A stretch of 64,000 nt of DNA, taken from the NCBI RefSeq assembly GCF_004337985.1, contig NC_043740.1:4886990-4950989 (forward strand), read 5' to 3'. The notes beneath the pieces are model-generated. The model saw only the letters and a program-made list of their open reading frames with translations. It searched no databases and was not told the DNA's origin. The translations under genes and the position numbers were made by a program. Position 1 is the first letter of the stretch. Every line of letters begins with the position of its first letter. The stretch comes from Pyricularia pennisetigena. Taxonomy: Eukaryota; Ascomycota; Sordariomycetes; Magnaporthales; Pyriculariaceae. Of this stretch, positions 24,156 to 35,731 are shown one piece after another.

Positions 24156-26476
24156 ATGAGTGCTCCGGCTACCGACGACAAGACGGCGCCACGCCGGCCC
24201 TCGGCTGAGCGCACGGCCACAGCTGCCACTGAGACGCCCAGCGTCTATGCCACACCGGGTGCCACCACCACGCTCGGTGCAAACACCACTTCCGGTGCCG
24301 GCCTCGCCAACACGGCAGACAATATTACTCCCGCCCAGGGAAACCAACAGCACGCCACTGCGCCCGTGTATAACGACGAAAAGGCCTCTCTCTCCTCGCG
24401 CCGCGACAGTAACCCCAAGGCCGCTCCTCATTACATGGATGCCGAAAAGGGCTCCAGCGACACCGTCACTGCGAACCCGAACCAGCAAGATGAGAAACCC
24501 AGCAAGATCAAGCTGTTTTACCGTCGCCACCGTACCGTCATCAAGCTTGTCATTGAGGCTCTGGTTTTCGTCTTCTTCACCGTGTATGTATATTTCATGA
24601 CGTGTGCCCAATGCGGTGCGCCGTGGTCCCCAAGGTGCATGCACCGCGGCAATACTCATGGGCCTTGCTTCAAACAGAGCAGATACTCATTGCATGTTAC
24701 AGATGGTTCATCTACGGCATCGTCGCCCACAATGGTGTCCGCCGCTCCGACAACTATGGTTGGCTGAAGCCCATGCTGTTCTACATCGCCATTGTTCTCC
24801 GCATCTTCTTCAACCACGCACCGACGTCGGTTGTAATGACTCCACTTAGCATCGTCTGGAACAACACCGTTGTTCGCCTGTACGACATCATCCCGAAGAA
24901 GCTGCACCAGCCCCTGGCAGGACTCGGAACCTTGGGCGTCTTCCTGGTCGGCAGCATGGTTTCACCCGAAGAGGCAGAGAACACCCGCGCTAGCCGTGCC
25001 ATCTCCATCTTTGGTCTCTTGGTCATGATTGCTTTTCTGACGATCACGTCCCGCAACTGGAGGGCCATTCCCTGGCACACGGTCATCGGTGGCATGTTGA
25101 CCCAGTTCATAATTGCAGTCTTTGTGCTCCGGTCACAAGCTGGATTCGACATTTTCGAGTTCATCTCGTTCCTCGCCCGTTCTCTGCTCGGCTTCGCCAA
25201 CGCTGGAGTCACGTTCTTGACCGACGACACCGTTCCCAAGAAGACGTGGTTCTTGACCAATGTCATTCCTGCCATCATCTTCTTCGTGGCTTTGGTTCAG
25301 CTGCTCTTCTACTTCGGACTCATCCAGTGGTTCATTGGCAAGTTCGCCAAGTTCTTCTTCTGGAGCTTGCGCGTGTCTGGCGCCGAGGCCGTTGTCGCCT
25401 CTGCCACTCCCTTCATTGGTCAGGGTGAATCTGCCATGTTGGTGAAGCCATTCGTGCCCTACATGACCAAGGCCGAGCTGCACCAGGTCATGACGTGTGG
25501 TTTCGCCACCATTGCCGGTTCCGTGCTCGTCGCCTACATTGGTCTCGGTCTCAACCGTCAGGCTCTGGTGTCCTCGTGCATCATGAGTATCCCCGCTTCA
25601 CTCGCAGTCTCCAAGATGCGCTACCCCGAGACAGAGGAGACGCTCACTGCCGGCGACGCTGTTGTCCCCAAGGAGGAGTCGCCTGCTTCCAACGCCCTGG
25701 AGGCTTTCGCCAACGGTGCTTGGCTCGGTCTGAAGATTGCCGGCATGATCATCGCCACGCTGCTTTGTATCATTGCCTTTGTTGCCATGATTGACGGTAT
25801 TCTTGGTGAGTTGACGCGCATACCTATCTACCCATCTCTTATTGGTGGACAATGCTGACGAGAGAAATTTAGGCTGGATCGGTGTCTACTTTGACATTGG
25901 ATACTTTGGAGGACAGAAGCTTTCCATCAACCTGATTCTTGGCTACATTTTCTTCCCTATCGCTTGGCTGCTGGGTGTTCCCGGACAAGACTGCCTGCGT
26001 GTCGCCAGGCTGATTGGCATCAAGGTGAGGAACATTGCCTACCCCAAGACCAGACAGTGAGGAAAGTCGAGCTAACAGCCTCTCTAGATCATCCAAAATG
26101 AGTTTGTTGCTTTCTTGGCTCTGGTAGACAAGACCAGCGAGTACGCCAGCATGTCTGAGCGGTCCAAGCTTATTGCCACCTACGCCATCTGTGTAAGTAC
26201 AGCCCGCTGCCAACTTGAGACCGCACAGAGTCTAGGCAGTGTCATGGACTAACATATGTTGTCTTTCGATTTCAGGGTTTTGGAAACGTCGGATCTCTGG
26301 GCACCCAAATCGGTGTGCTCTCGCAACTTGCCCCGTCGCGTACTGCCGATGTATCTTCGGTCGCGCTCTCGGCTCTCATGGCCGGCATCCTTTCGACCCT
26401 GACCTCGGCCTCTGTGGCTGGCATGTTGTACACCGAGTCCATGGGCAAGGCCCTCGAGGCGGCGGCCACCGCCTAG
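24156..26476 (+). CDS. Concentrative nucleoside transporter (CNT family)
   Basis: Five exons (24156-24583, 24703-25805, 25873-26024, 26088-26192, 26276-26476) join in frame at GTATGT/GTGAGT/GTGAGG/GTAAGT donors and CAG/TAG acceptors, giving about 662 aa. Residues 1-115 are a Ser/Thr/Ala-rich cytosolic tail; the first membrane helix is near 125-150. The nucleoside-transporter N-terminal, gate and C-terminal regions follow. Hallmarks are GQGESAMLVKPFVPYMT (from about residue 382), then MTCGFATIAGSVLVAYIG, and near the end GFGNVGSLGTQIGVL followed by a PSRTADVS segment. CNT proteins import nucleosides with H+ or Na+ symport across the plasma membrane. The reading frame is complete and codon use is normal. 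Which nucleosides are carried cannot be read from sequence. Confidence 0.93.
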
Positions 26477-27204
26477 CTAGAGCTCTTTTTTCTTGTTGCT
26501 TTGAGAGTGTTTGGCAAAACAGGTGAGAGCTCACGCTCGCTGTAATGTGTAGTGATATCCAAGACTTTATGTCCCGTTAAAATCCGAATGGTCATGTTTA
26601 AAAACCAGCCTTTGTTCTTGTAGCATCGTGCTTATGGAGTGAATATGTGGAGACCGATCGATAGTTTCATGTGGAGCACGTGAAATTGTCAAGCATAGAC
26701 GTCAGCAAGATGATTGGATCACGAGAGGGGAGATGCATGCTACACCAGCATGAGAAAGACGGGCAGGAGGAAATTGTAATTTGTGGCATTCATCTGTAGG
26801 AATACCTATTGCTTAAAATCCTCTCTGTTTGCTCATGAGGTATAACTTGTCCGAGTTGAGTTGTCCCCAATCCAAATAACCGAGCAGTGTACTGCAGGGA
26901 ATCTTCCTGTCAAAAGCATTATCAAAACTTGGGGAAAAAAAAAGAGAAAATATCAAATCCTTGCTTCCGAAAGAGTGGCTTCCACGGAACAATTGGATCG
27001 GCATCTGCAGAGTAAGACAGCCATGACGGCTGTGTTGCAAACAAAAGAAGAAGAAAAAAAAAAAAAAGATATCAACCCAAGTTCCGTGTTACCCAACTCC
27101 TCCCATCGTTAAAAAGGCAAGAGAAATGCTACGGCCACGGCACCCTAAGATAGTGAAAACGAGACAGAAGAAATATTTCCCGAGAGGCAGGCAAAAAGGC
27201 GTCC
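26477..27204. other. Intergenic region between convergent genes
   Basis: 3' regions of the transporter (+) and the small nuclear-type protein (-). A-rich tracts lie at about 26935-26950 and 27046-27067. No gene recognised. Confidence 0.5.
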
Positions 27205-27884
27205 CTACTCGGTCTGGACTCCGCCTTGGTCGTCCATGTCGACGTCCATGGAGGCGGGCTCGGCGGAAGCGGCCTTCTTGGCACGGGCGCGCGGCTTCTT
27301 GGCCGGGGTGTCGGCGTCTCTGTCGTCGTCGTCGTCGGCGGTCTTCTTGCCGGACGCCTTGCGCTTCTTGGGGGTGAGAGGGGGCAGGGCGCTGCCGTTC
27401 TCGGGGGTGCTGGAGCTTGCGCTGTGGGTTTTGGTTTTGGTCATGTTAGTGGTCGGAGGGTTAGGATATACTGGGGCCAGGGTGACATTTCTCTTTTTTG
27501 CTTTTTCGTTTCTTCGTCTTCGTGTGTAAAAGAAAGACCTGGGGTTCAACGTACTGGAGCTTCTTGAGAATGATTCCCACGGCAGTCTTGGCCGCGTGGG
27601 CGTTCTTGTAGCCGCCTAGGACGGCCAGGCTTTCAAAGTTGACGTTGGCGAGATTCGCGGTCTTCAAAGGAACAGCCGAAAAGACAAAGATTAGAGTTGG
27701 TTCTTGGAAGGATCCGGCATAGACAAGAAGAAGAGAATCTTGCTGCTGAAATGCAGGACAAACTCACCAGGGACTCCGGGGAAGAGCAGATGACCATCAG
27801 GCTCAGGATTTCCATATCCCTGGGCTTGAGGCCGGCGAGGGAGGCCTTGGTCAAGGTGGACTTGTCGGAGATCTCTGAGGCCAT
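27205..27884 (-). CDS. Small conserved-looking nuclear-type protein, function unknown
   Basis: Three exons (27884-27768, 27661-27555, 27421-27205) join in frame through introns starting GTGAGT and GTACGT, giving 146 aa. Residues 1-74 are a compact helical region (MASEISDKSTLTKASLAG, then NFESLAVLGGYKN and AVGIILKKL). Residues 75-146 are disordered: a Ser/Thr/Pro segment, the nuclear-localisation-like PKKRK, a run of Asp, a second basic patch (KKPRARAKK) and an acidic end. I do not recognise a named family. The precise splice fit and coding-like composition argue that it is real; a nuclear or chromatin role is only inferred from the tail. Confidence 0.75.
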
Positions 27885-28645
27885 CTTGGTGAGCGTGGCA
27901 GTGATGGTGATAGTTGTGCTATGTTCAAGGGGACTTTTTTTATGCTTGAAAGTTGATGCTGTCGAAAGTTAAAAGCGTAAAGTGGGCAGATTCTTGTGGT
28001 GTTGTGGGTGAAGAGAAAAGCTGGCAAACCCAGGTTTGAAAAGAAAGTGAGAATAAATAGTCACAGACTTGCCAGATTCTTGCCGGCCCTGCTCTGGGGT
28101 CTCTTTCTGATCCGCAAAGGGAAAGGTGCCAAATCATGGCAACCCAACTGTTGCTCGCTTTACTAGGCTGCAGTTCAGCCAATCTCTTTTTTACCTCCAG
28201 GGAAATCTTTGGAACTTGACAGAGAAAATTTCAGACGTGTAAAAAGCATTCAACCTTTTCAGGAGCTCAGTGTTCCTGTACTTGATATTGGTCACCGACT
28301 CTGTCCCTCTTTGATTCAGCCAGCCTCACAATGCTTATTCAATGGTATTGGCATCCCTCATATTATTCCCGGGGACCCTAGTGCCTTTGATTGCTTTGGG
28401 GGGATGTTGGAAAGTTGAAATTCAAATATTGTTTCAAAAAATACATGACGCCATATAACCCATATGTTCTAGAGCCCTGATCAATCAACCTTTGCCTTGT
28501 CGACTTCTCCAGTTTTCCACCCCTCCAGTCTATCGGTAGCTAACATGCACATGGTCCCTGCAGAAAACAATACTTGATGTTAGTCATTGCAAGCAAAACA
28601 ATATCAACCCCACCCCTGAGAAGCCCGAACGAGAGATCAAAGACT
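27885..28645. other. Intergenic, no gene recognised
   Basis: Promoter side of the small nuclear-type gene and 3' side of the secreted cysteine-rich gene. Nothing else is recognised. Confidence 0.45.
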
Positions 28646-29443
28646 TTACCAGTGGTTCTGCGTGACATCCTTCCGGTCCTCCATGGTACGCCACTTATCC
28701 CAGCCCATCTCCTTGTCGTTCTTGACGTGCCAGATCTTCTGACCCCAGATGACATAGCTCAGCCTCAGCTCGTCCCGGTTCCTCATGACCCACTCAGCAA
28801 TCTCCCTCCCCGACAGCGTCGCCGAGCCCCCGGCGTCGGAGCACATCATATCCGTCGCCCTGCCGCAGCAGTGGTCGCTGCCCTCGCCACACTGGCAGTC
28901 GCGCGCGCAGTACACCTGTCTGATGCGGCCCGGCCACGCCTCGACGATCTTGCCGGCCCCGTCCCGCGCCACCTGCAGACACTTGGGGCTCACCGGCGGC
29001 AGCACCGGCTCGGCATAGCCGCCAAAGCCCTCGTCGTCGCTGCTGCAACACTTGAACCCGCCCGGGCCGGGGCACTGGTTCGACTGGGACTTGGCGTCGC
29101 AGTCGGACGTCCAGCGGCAGTTGCCGGCTTTGGAGGCGCCGCAGCTCGGCTTGCTGCAGCACTTTATGCTGGCGGCGTCGGCTGGGCAGGCGCCGTCGAT
29201 GGTCTTGCCGCCTTGTTTGGTGCATTCGGAGCTGGAGAGGCAGACGCCTTTGTTTCACGAGGGATGAAAGGATGGGAAGGGTTAGGGGCTTTTGCTGCAG
29301 AGGGAACCATATCTGTCTACAATGTTGGGGGTTGGAGATTCCTCACCTGCTGCACCATCGGGCCCATAACATGGCTCGCTGGGGGCTGCATTGATGCCGA
29401 CAGCGGCCGAGAATGTCGATAAGAGAATCATCGTTGCCTTCAT
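28646..29443 (-). CDS. Secreted cysteine-rich protein with ARB_07466-like C-terminal domain
   Basis: Two exons (29443-29347 and 29247-28646) separated by a 99-nt GTGAGG...AAAG intron give 232 aa. Residues 1-19 form a signal peptide (MKATMILLSTFSAAVGINA). Residues about 25-110 carry many cysteines in KCC/FKCC/CRW repeats, like small fungal secreted cysteine-rich modules. The C-terminal part has a second Cys cluster and then EWVMRNRDELRLSYVIWGQ, a Trp-rich WDKWRTMEDR segment and TQNHW at the end. I recognise this ending as resembling the conserved C-terminal domain named after dermatophyte protein ARB_07466, found in secreted fungal proteins of unknown function. It is likely extracellular. Function is unknown; domain recognition is from memory. 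Confidence 0.8.
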
Positions 29444-30154
29444 GACTGGGGAGAGATAGGGTCTGGTCTTGTTCTGCTGCTTTGTCAGACAGATGTATTG
29501 ATAGCAGCAGCCTAGGTATCCGTCTTGTTTTTCAAATCAATCAAACTTTTTATTCAACAGTACACAAAGACAGCTTTTATATAGCACGACTTGAAGCTCA
29601 TCTTCTTGTACAGTAACTAGCTGAGCCAGAAACCGAAGTGTCTAATTTGGAATAGCCTATACAGTAATGTAATACAACATGTCCCCTTTCAGCTGGCCCC
29701 CAAAATAAACAACCAATCGAAATCATCGGCCTGCATTTGTACTTCGCCCTCATCCGCCCCTGAAATGCCGGGAGATGTACCCCGGATGACATACCCGCGA
29801 GGCACAGCACCTGTTTGATCAAAAGGCAAGAACAAAAATAGTACCACCTGAGCCAGCTGCCGAGCAGCAATGGACCCCAAATATGACTAGGTTGATAGCC
29901 TCCCCGACAATCAATGACGCAGCAACCCGGCTGGCCGTGAAGGCTTGGTATCCCAGCTGAACAACCATCAAAAGGCAGAAGAATCATACCAAGACTGGCC
30001 AGTATCGTTTCGTCGATATCCCCCGAATCCCTTTCTTTCCCTGCTGCGCCCATCTTACTCTCCTGTTGAAACTGCCTGACCATGCTCTTGCGACGGCCGA
30101 GATGTTCTGGAAGCAAAAGGTCAGAGTTGGGGAAGGCACCGGTCCGCCAAAGCA
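29444..30154. other. Region between the last gene and the TE compartment
   Basis: Promoter side of the cysteine-rich gene, then normal-GC sequence up to the target duplication of the first transposon. A minus-strand ORF (30116-29598) extends toward the insertion but has no domain I recognise. If a gene once lay here, its 5' part could have been displaced by element A. Confidence 0.4.
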
Positions 30155-30162
30155 GCCTTCGT
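30155..30162. repeat. Left target-site duplication of element A (GCCTTCGT)
   Basis: GCCTTCGT directly before the TAGTCTCAG end matches GCCTCCGT directly after the right end (32511-32518), differing by one C/T transition. It marks the exact border between normal-GC and AT-rich DNA. Confidence 0.75.
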
Positions 30163-31130
30163 TAGTCTCAGGGCTCATCCCTGAAGCCCAGAGCTCCACT
30201 GATTGAGCCGTGGCTCAATTCGTGGCTTTGCATGTACCTGTGGGTCCATCCAAAGAACGCTCTGGTTCAGGTCTGAGGACAACTTGTCGATTTTCGCCGT
30301 TCATGGCGGTATTTTTGGCATTTTTGCGACCGACATTCCCTTATTATTCTACAACCACGCAAAATATTGAAAAAAGAAAACATTGTTAAAAATAGGAATT
30401 GGTAGGCCTTTTTTATGAAGCCAAAATCTTTTGTATACGGTTCGTTAATTAAAAGTTGGATACCACCTGCCCTTAATCCGTTCATAGTGGTATTGTTTTT
30501 TCGATTTTTGTTAATATTATTTTCAATCTTCGACCAAATTTTATAATTCTTGCACGTAGAGGGTCGTATATATATACCGCTGTATTAGATTTTGGTGTAT
30601 ATACCGTGTTATATAAGCAATTAAATAAGCGGATAGGCAAAGTATATACATTTTTGTGTATAATTAACAATTAAAACTCGTTTATATTTTTACCAATTTT
30701 AACGACACTAAAACCAGAACTTCAGGGATTGGATGAAGTATATAAGCAAGCGTCCACGTCAAATCCAACCTATAAGGTTGGTTTTAGAAACTTTTTTATA
30801 TAAAAAAATGCTAAATGTGTATTGTTTATTTATTTTGTGCTCTATTTTATTAATTTTGTATTATTTCTATTCTGCAAGCGAATCTCATGACTTATGCACC
30901 TAGAGGGTAATATACGTATTTTTAACTCAATAATATAATTTGGTATACATATCCAATTATATAACCGTTAAATAAACGGATAGGTAAGGTGTATATAATT
31001 TTGTACATAATTTACAATCGAAACGCTTTTATATTTTTTACCAATTTTCACAATAATAAACCCAGAATTTGAGGCATTGGATTAAATATATAAGCAAACG
31101 TTAACGTGGGATCCGATTTATAATACCCCG

Positions 31131-31684
31131 TGCTAATTATATGCGTGATTTAGCATGTAGTGGGTCCACGTTTATTTATATATAAGCCACAATACATTGT
31201 GCCAAAGTGGGGCTGTCGGGGTTGTCGAATTATCCGTTATATTTTGTGTGTTGCAGGAGTTGCGATTTAAAGGGTTAGCGAGTGGGGTTTAACACCCACC
31301 CTGCATTTACAAGTCAGCTACCCTGTATCGGGTTGAAAATTTCACCAAATTAGCAAATTAGTGCGAACCCAGAAATGGTTTATATAAAAATAAGGGTGTT
31401 TTTTTAACAACGCATTCAAAATAATTTTTCGGAAAATCGTGTGCGGCACCGGAACGCTTTTAGGGGTGCGGACCCCAATTTCGATGTCGGAAAATATATA
31501 AGGGAGACAAAGCAAAATTTCCCCCACCAAGAAATTTAAAATATTAATCCCAAGATTAGTGAGCCATTTTAGTGAATAATCTAGTGCTTTTAAGCCCTGT
31601 AATTACAGGCCTTATAGCGCAACTAGCACCGCGCCGCACCTAGGCTAATGCCTAAACCCCTGTAAGCAACCTATATTATAAACA
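31131..31684 (+). repeat. Solo LTR X1 with 5-bp TSD CCCCG
   Basis: A 554-bp copy starting TGCTAATTATATGCG and ending TTATAAACA, flanked on both sides by CCCCG. TG...CA ends, a 5-bp duplication and absence of an internal region identify a solo LTR. It lies inside element A, so it inserted later than A. Confidence 0.85.
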
Positions 31685-32252
31685 CCCCGCTTATATTATT
31701 CTTTTATATAAAGGAAGGTTAAGTTTGTGCTATTTTTTAGTTGTTGCTTTGTTTAATTAAATAATATTTATAAGAATAAGGGTAAATAACACTTGTATAT
31801 AGATCTTCAAAAAATGGATGTATTGATTTTGTTTATAGTTTTACCCATATTTGCGTAAATTATTTAGGTTTTAAATAAATTACTCATTAATATAAAACCA
31901 TTAATACAATTTTCGTTTCAAACGATAACTGCATGCACTTTGTAGTTCTACGACCGTTGAACTATAAATATTATAATCTGGCTTTAAGTTGATATTATAT
32001 ACCATTATTCAAAATAATAATTAAATATAATGAAAAATTACAGATTTTACTAAATGTTTAAATATCTTGCCAAATAAATTAGTTATACAAACGCGGTTTT
32101 AAACAAAAAGATTAGCAAATTCCAATGAATCCCAGGAGGGTTATTCTATATTTCTATAATCTTTGTTTATTTTCTTATTCGAATATTCAATTGCATATTA
32201 TGGTTATACTACTTCTTTTCGCTATTATAATGCGAATACAATGTATATACCC

Positions 32253-32390
32253 GCTATAAACGGCGAAATGCGACAAATTGTCGTTAGTGGTACCGGCGTG
32301 CCGCCACGAACGCCGAAGTGCGACAAATTGTCGTTGGTAGTACCGGCTTACCGCCATAAACGGCAAAATGCGACAAGTTGTCCTCAGACT
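32253..32390 (+). repeat. Three tandem ~51-bp subterminal units of element A
   Basis: Three units each combine an ACGGCG/CGCC arm with GCGACAAATTGTCG, which is itself an inverted repeat. The third runs into the CCTCAGACTAG junction. Related units lie at the left end of element B (46404-46578). Repeated subterminal palindromes are typical transposase-binding sites. Confidence 0.7.
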
Positions 32391-32518
32391 AGAACGAGCG
32401 CGATCTTTTCGGCCGATATAATTGGTCGAAAAGCCATGTGGCTAAAAGGTACATGGAGCGCTCGGTCCCCACTGCGAAGCAGGGGGGTCTAGTCTGAGCA
32501 CTGAGACTAAGCCTCCGT

Positions 32519-33360
32519 ATATTTCACTTAAATAACGACGAATATACCGCCCCGGAAAACGTATTTATTTTCTGTGTTTTTTACATTAAATGTTTAAAAC
32601 GAATAAAATTTGGGAATATAGTTTTACCCCCGACGGAATTAGCTATTAACGATATTATAATACCAAAAGATTATATTACTATTATAGCGAAACCGTTTAC
32701 GTTTTTAACCTGATATTTCGTCGTCGTTTGCGAAAATCCAAAACTATAATTTATAATAATCGTTACATTATCCGCCTTTCGATCCGGAATATTATTATAA
32801 ATATGGAAAAACCTTTAAATAGAGATGCTATTTTATCACGTAATTTTTTACCGCGTATATCAATTAGGTCCGCGTTTATTAAAACGCGTAGAATAAATTG
32901 GCTAATTTTGGCGTCGCGATAACTTTTACCAAGAGTAACGTTTTTACCGCTACACTTAATATTTTTCTCGTAACGGTGGTGTTTATAACCGCTAATTGAT
33001 ATAAACGTTAATTCGCGGCTATGGTTATTTGGAGGTCCGTCCTTTTTTCCCTAACGCGGGTATTTATTTCGATAACGTTATTAATTTTCAAAGGTTTGAA
33101 AAACTTAATACGTCGCGCTATAGAAAAGACGTGAAAAAAACGCGCCGAGAAAATAATGTTTTCGTGGTCTGATTGTTATTTTAACTTTTTCCCTGTTACG
33201 TCCGTACAGCAGTTTCGTCCCGCGTATTCCCCGCGCTTTTTTACTCTCGCCGCCATTATACCCCGTCGCCGTTTTGAAACCTTTTTTACGCGTACCTTAA
33301 CCGCCATTCGCCCTACCCGTACCTTAGCTCGACGTATATTTAATCTTTTGCGCCCCGGTG
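32519..33360. other. RIP-degraded repeat DNA, unassigned
   Basis: AT-rich sequence with many TpA steps and residual CG-rich words (for example 33190-33330), typical of mutated transposon coding DNA. No domain could be recovered in any frame. Confidence 0.45.
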
Positions 33361-33475
33361 TTGTGAATATGATTAGCGCAGCGCTAATTATATAAGCTAC
33401 CCTGCACCTTCTTATAACGGCTAGCACAGCCAAATTTTATTAGTCGCCCTGCAGTTAATAAAAACAAATAAAATA
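33361..33475 (+). repeat. Fragment of LTR Y
   Basis: It matches the first roughly 110 bp of the full LTR Y at 37096 (TGTGAAY...GATTAGCGCAG, then AGCTACCCTGC and ATAACGGCTAGCAC), then diverges. Confidence 0.7.
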
Positions 33476-33689
33476 AAGATATCCAAAAACGATATATATA
33501 TAATTATAATAAATATACGTGTGAGATTTGCTTAGCTGCAAAATCCAATTGGAAAATGAACAGGACTTCTGCAAGTATCATGAATTCTAATATTTTAGAT
33601 AGTCCATTACGATTTAGGTGGACCCATAAATCCACCAACATATAATTAGTATAAATATTATATAACTTTTTTGGATAAAAAGTCACGTC

Positions 33690-33861
33690 ATTTACGTGTT
33701 GCATTGTTAAAGACAAAGGCTGATTGATGCCCTAGAGGCATTTAACATATATAAAAAACAAATGGATAATAGTACCGTTAATACAAATGGTAAAAGGACA
33801 ATAAAACAGTTCTTTACCGATAATGGAGGCGAATATATAAATAAGTGTTGGAATAACCTCA
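33690..33861 (+). mobile_element. Ty1/copia integrase fragment
   Basis: The frame from 33762 reads ...IKQFFTDNGGEYINKCW, matching the TDNGGEY block of copia-type integrases (catalytic Asp and the Gly-Gly-Glu-Tyr segment). It is truncated on both sides and not functional. Confidence 0.7.
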
Positions 33862-34006
33862 CTAGCGCGCATGCACGAATAGGGAGATCCGGGGCGGAGG
33901 ATCCAACCCGGCGGAACGGGATGACTAATTGCGGTGCACGGACCGCAATTGGATGACTAAAAGCGACGCACGGCCCGCACGCAAAGTCTTTGATTAGCGG
34001 TGCAAT
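33862..34006. repeat. GC-rich insert within the copia fragment
   Basis: About 145 bp that is much richer in G+C than its surroundings, with repeated GGATGACTAA and inverted GCGGTGCACGGACCGCAATT-type words. It interrupts the integrase fragment. Identity unknown. Confidence 0.4.
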
Positions 34007-34645
34007 AATAAGGTGTTATCGCCAGATTGAAATAAAGAATTGCACCGAATATATCCTAACATAGAGAAATATATCGTCATTACCCTTTATATTAAGGGTT
34101 TCCACAATATATTAATAAAAACACAATTTTACGAGCATTGGTCTACAAATACAAATGCGGAAACCAAATATACGAAATTCATATATTGGTAACGTAGAAA
34201 AATAAATTGCGCGCACGAAAACCCATCCTATTGGATATTTAAACGCTTAAATCCGGTTTATACTACTACCTAAAATTCAAATAGGATATTTCCCATTGGA
34301 ATAACCAGAAATTTGAAATTGGACGAATTTAACACGTTTGTACTAAAAAAGTTAAATTGAACGCTATCGTTCGACAATTATATAATTTTTGTTCAAATGA
34401 ATCATTATTGCAAAAATGGCAATAACAAATAATATACCAAACACGCGCGACGAAAATAACTACGAATTTGAGGAGCAATAATTGCCTATAGCGAAATTAT
34501 TGCGCACACCTACCGCGACCAAAATAATTAAAACGAGCAGGATTAAAAATATATCCTGGTCAAAATATGTTAACCCGCACGTATAAAATTAATTACCGCC
34601 CGATGTTTAATAATTATTAAACCCCAAAATGGCCGTTATATATTT

Positions 34646-35212
34646 TGTTAATTATATGCATTATTGAGCATATATTGGGTCCACGTTTAATTATGAATTA
34701 ACCACAATAGATAGTGCCGAAGTGGGGCTGTCGGGGTTGTCGGATTATCCATTATATTTTATATTGAAGGAGTTGCGATTCAACGGTCAGCGAATGGGAT
34801 TTGGCCTAAAACGGGTTAGTACCCACCCTTCACCTATGAATTAGTTACCCTGTATCGGGTTAAACATTTCACCAAATTAGCAAATTAGTGCAAACCCAGA
34901 AACGGTTTGTATGGCGATAAGGGTGTTTGCTCCAAAACCTATATAAAATAGTTTTTCGGAAAATCGTATGCGGTACCGGAACGATATCTGGCGTGCGGAC
35001 CCCCATTTCGATGTCGGAGGGTATATAAAGGAGATAAAGCAAAATCTCCCCGACCAATGAATTTAAACTATTAATCCCAAAATTAGTAAACCAGTTTAAT
35101 GAACAATTTAGTGCATTTAAGCCCTGTAATTATAAGCCTTTATAGTGCAACTAGCAGCACGCCGCATTTAGGCTAATGCCTGAACCTCTGTCAGTAACCG
35201 ATATTGTTAATA
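34646..35212 (+). repeat. Solo LTR X2
   Basis: Starts TGTTAATTATATGCATTA and ends GATATTGTTAATA. It carries the landmarks shared by all X copies: the GGGGCTGTCGGGGTTGTCG block, the CACCGGAACG-type block and the GCCTAAAC end block. No clean duplication is visible. Confidence 0.8.
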
Positions 35213-35561
35213 AAATTATATAACGCTGTTACGAAATTTTGGTTAATAAACGCAAAATTTAAAATGCGGGAATATATAATTTTAAATAACAATTGCGCAA
35301 CCGATACTAAAAAAAGTTTAACAATTGGACAAGTTACCAGCTGGACAAAATAACGGGCGAAATCCGCAAAATGTACGTCGATTTATTAAAAAAATGTACG
35401 ATCCCATCCCAAGAAGCAAAATAAGACAAATTCGTATAATTCATTGGAAATAAAGACGATTAATAAAAAAAAACAAACGAACGAAAAATAAATAAAGGAA
35501 AACCAGCGTACGATAATAATATTTAGTCCCGATAAACCGTATAATAATTTATTATTAACAA

Positions 35562-35731
35562 TATGGGTTGCTTACAGGGGTTTAGGCATTAGCCTAGGTG
35601 CGGCGTGGTGCTAGTTGCGCCATAAATGCCTGTAATTACAGGGTTTAAATGCACTAAATGTTCACTAAGTTTTGGGACTGATAATTTCGATTCATTGGTG
35701 GGGGAGACTTTGCTTTGTCTCCCTTATATAC
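35562..35731 (-). repeat. Truncated LTR X3
   Basis: Reverse-strand copy of the 3' third of LTR X, cut at the start of copy X4. Confidence 0.75.

Larger units (their letters stand above)
30163..32510 (+). mobile_element. Element A: AT-rich non-coding transposon with TAGTCTCAG ends and 8-bp TSD
   Basis: The ends read TAGTCTCAG... and ...CTGAGACTAA, flanked by the 8-bp duplication GCCT(T/C)CGT. Just inside each end is GTCTGAGGACAACTTGTCG followed by CGCC/GGCG palindromic units. The reverse complement of 46282-48140 (element B) runs along its whole length, apart from LTR copy X1 inserted at 31131-31684. A block of about 230 bp occurs twice in tandem (about 30545-30775 and 30893-31120). No transposase-like frame is visible, so it appears non-autonomous. 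An 8-bp duplication suggests a hAT-like or P-like mobiliser; the superfamily is inference. AT content is high and consistent with RIP. Confidence 0.75.

Noticed and set aside
29598..30116. 172-codon minus-strand ORF ending near element A
   Set aside because: No signal, domain or splice logic; amino-acid composition looks random. It could be a relic of a gene cut by the insertion, but nothing supports a product.
33176..33433. Arg/Lys-rich minus-strand ORF of 85 codons
   Set aside because: It overlaps an LTR Y fragment and CG-rich repeat remnants; composition reflects mutated repeat DNA.
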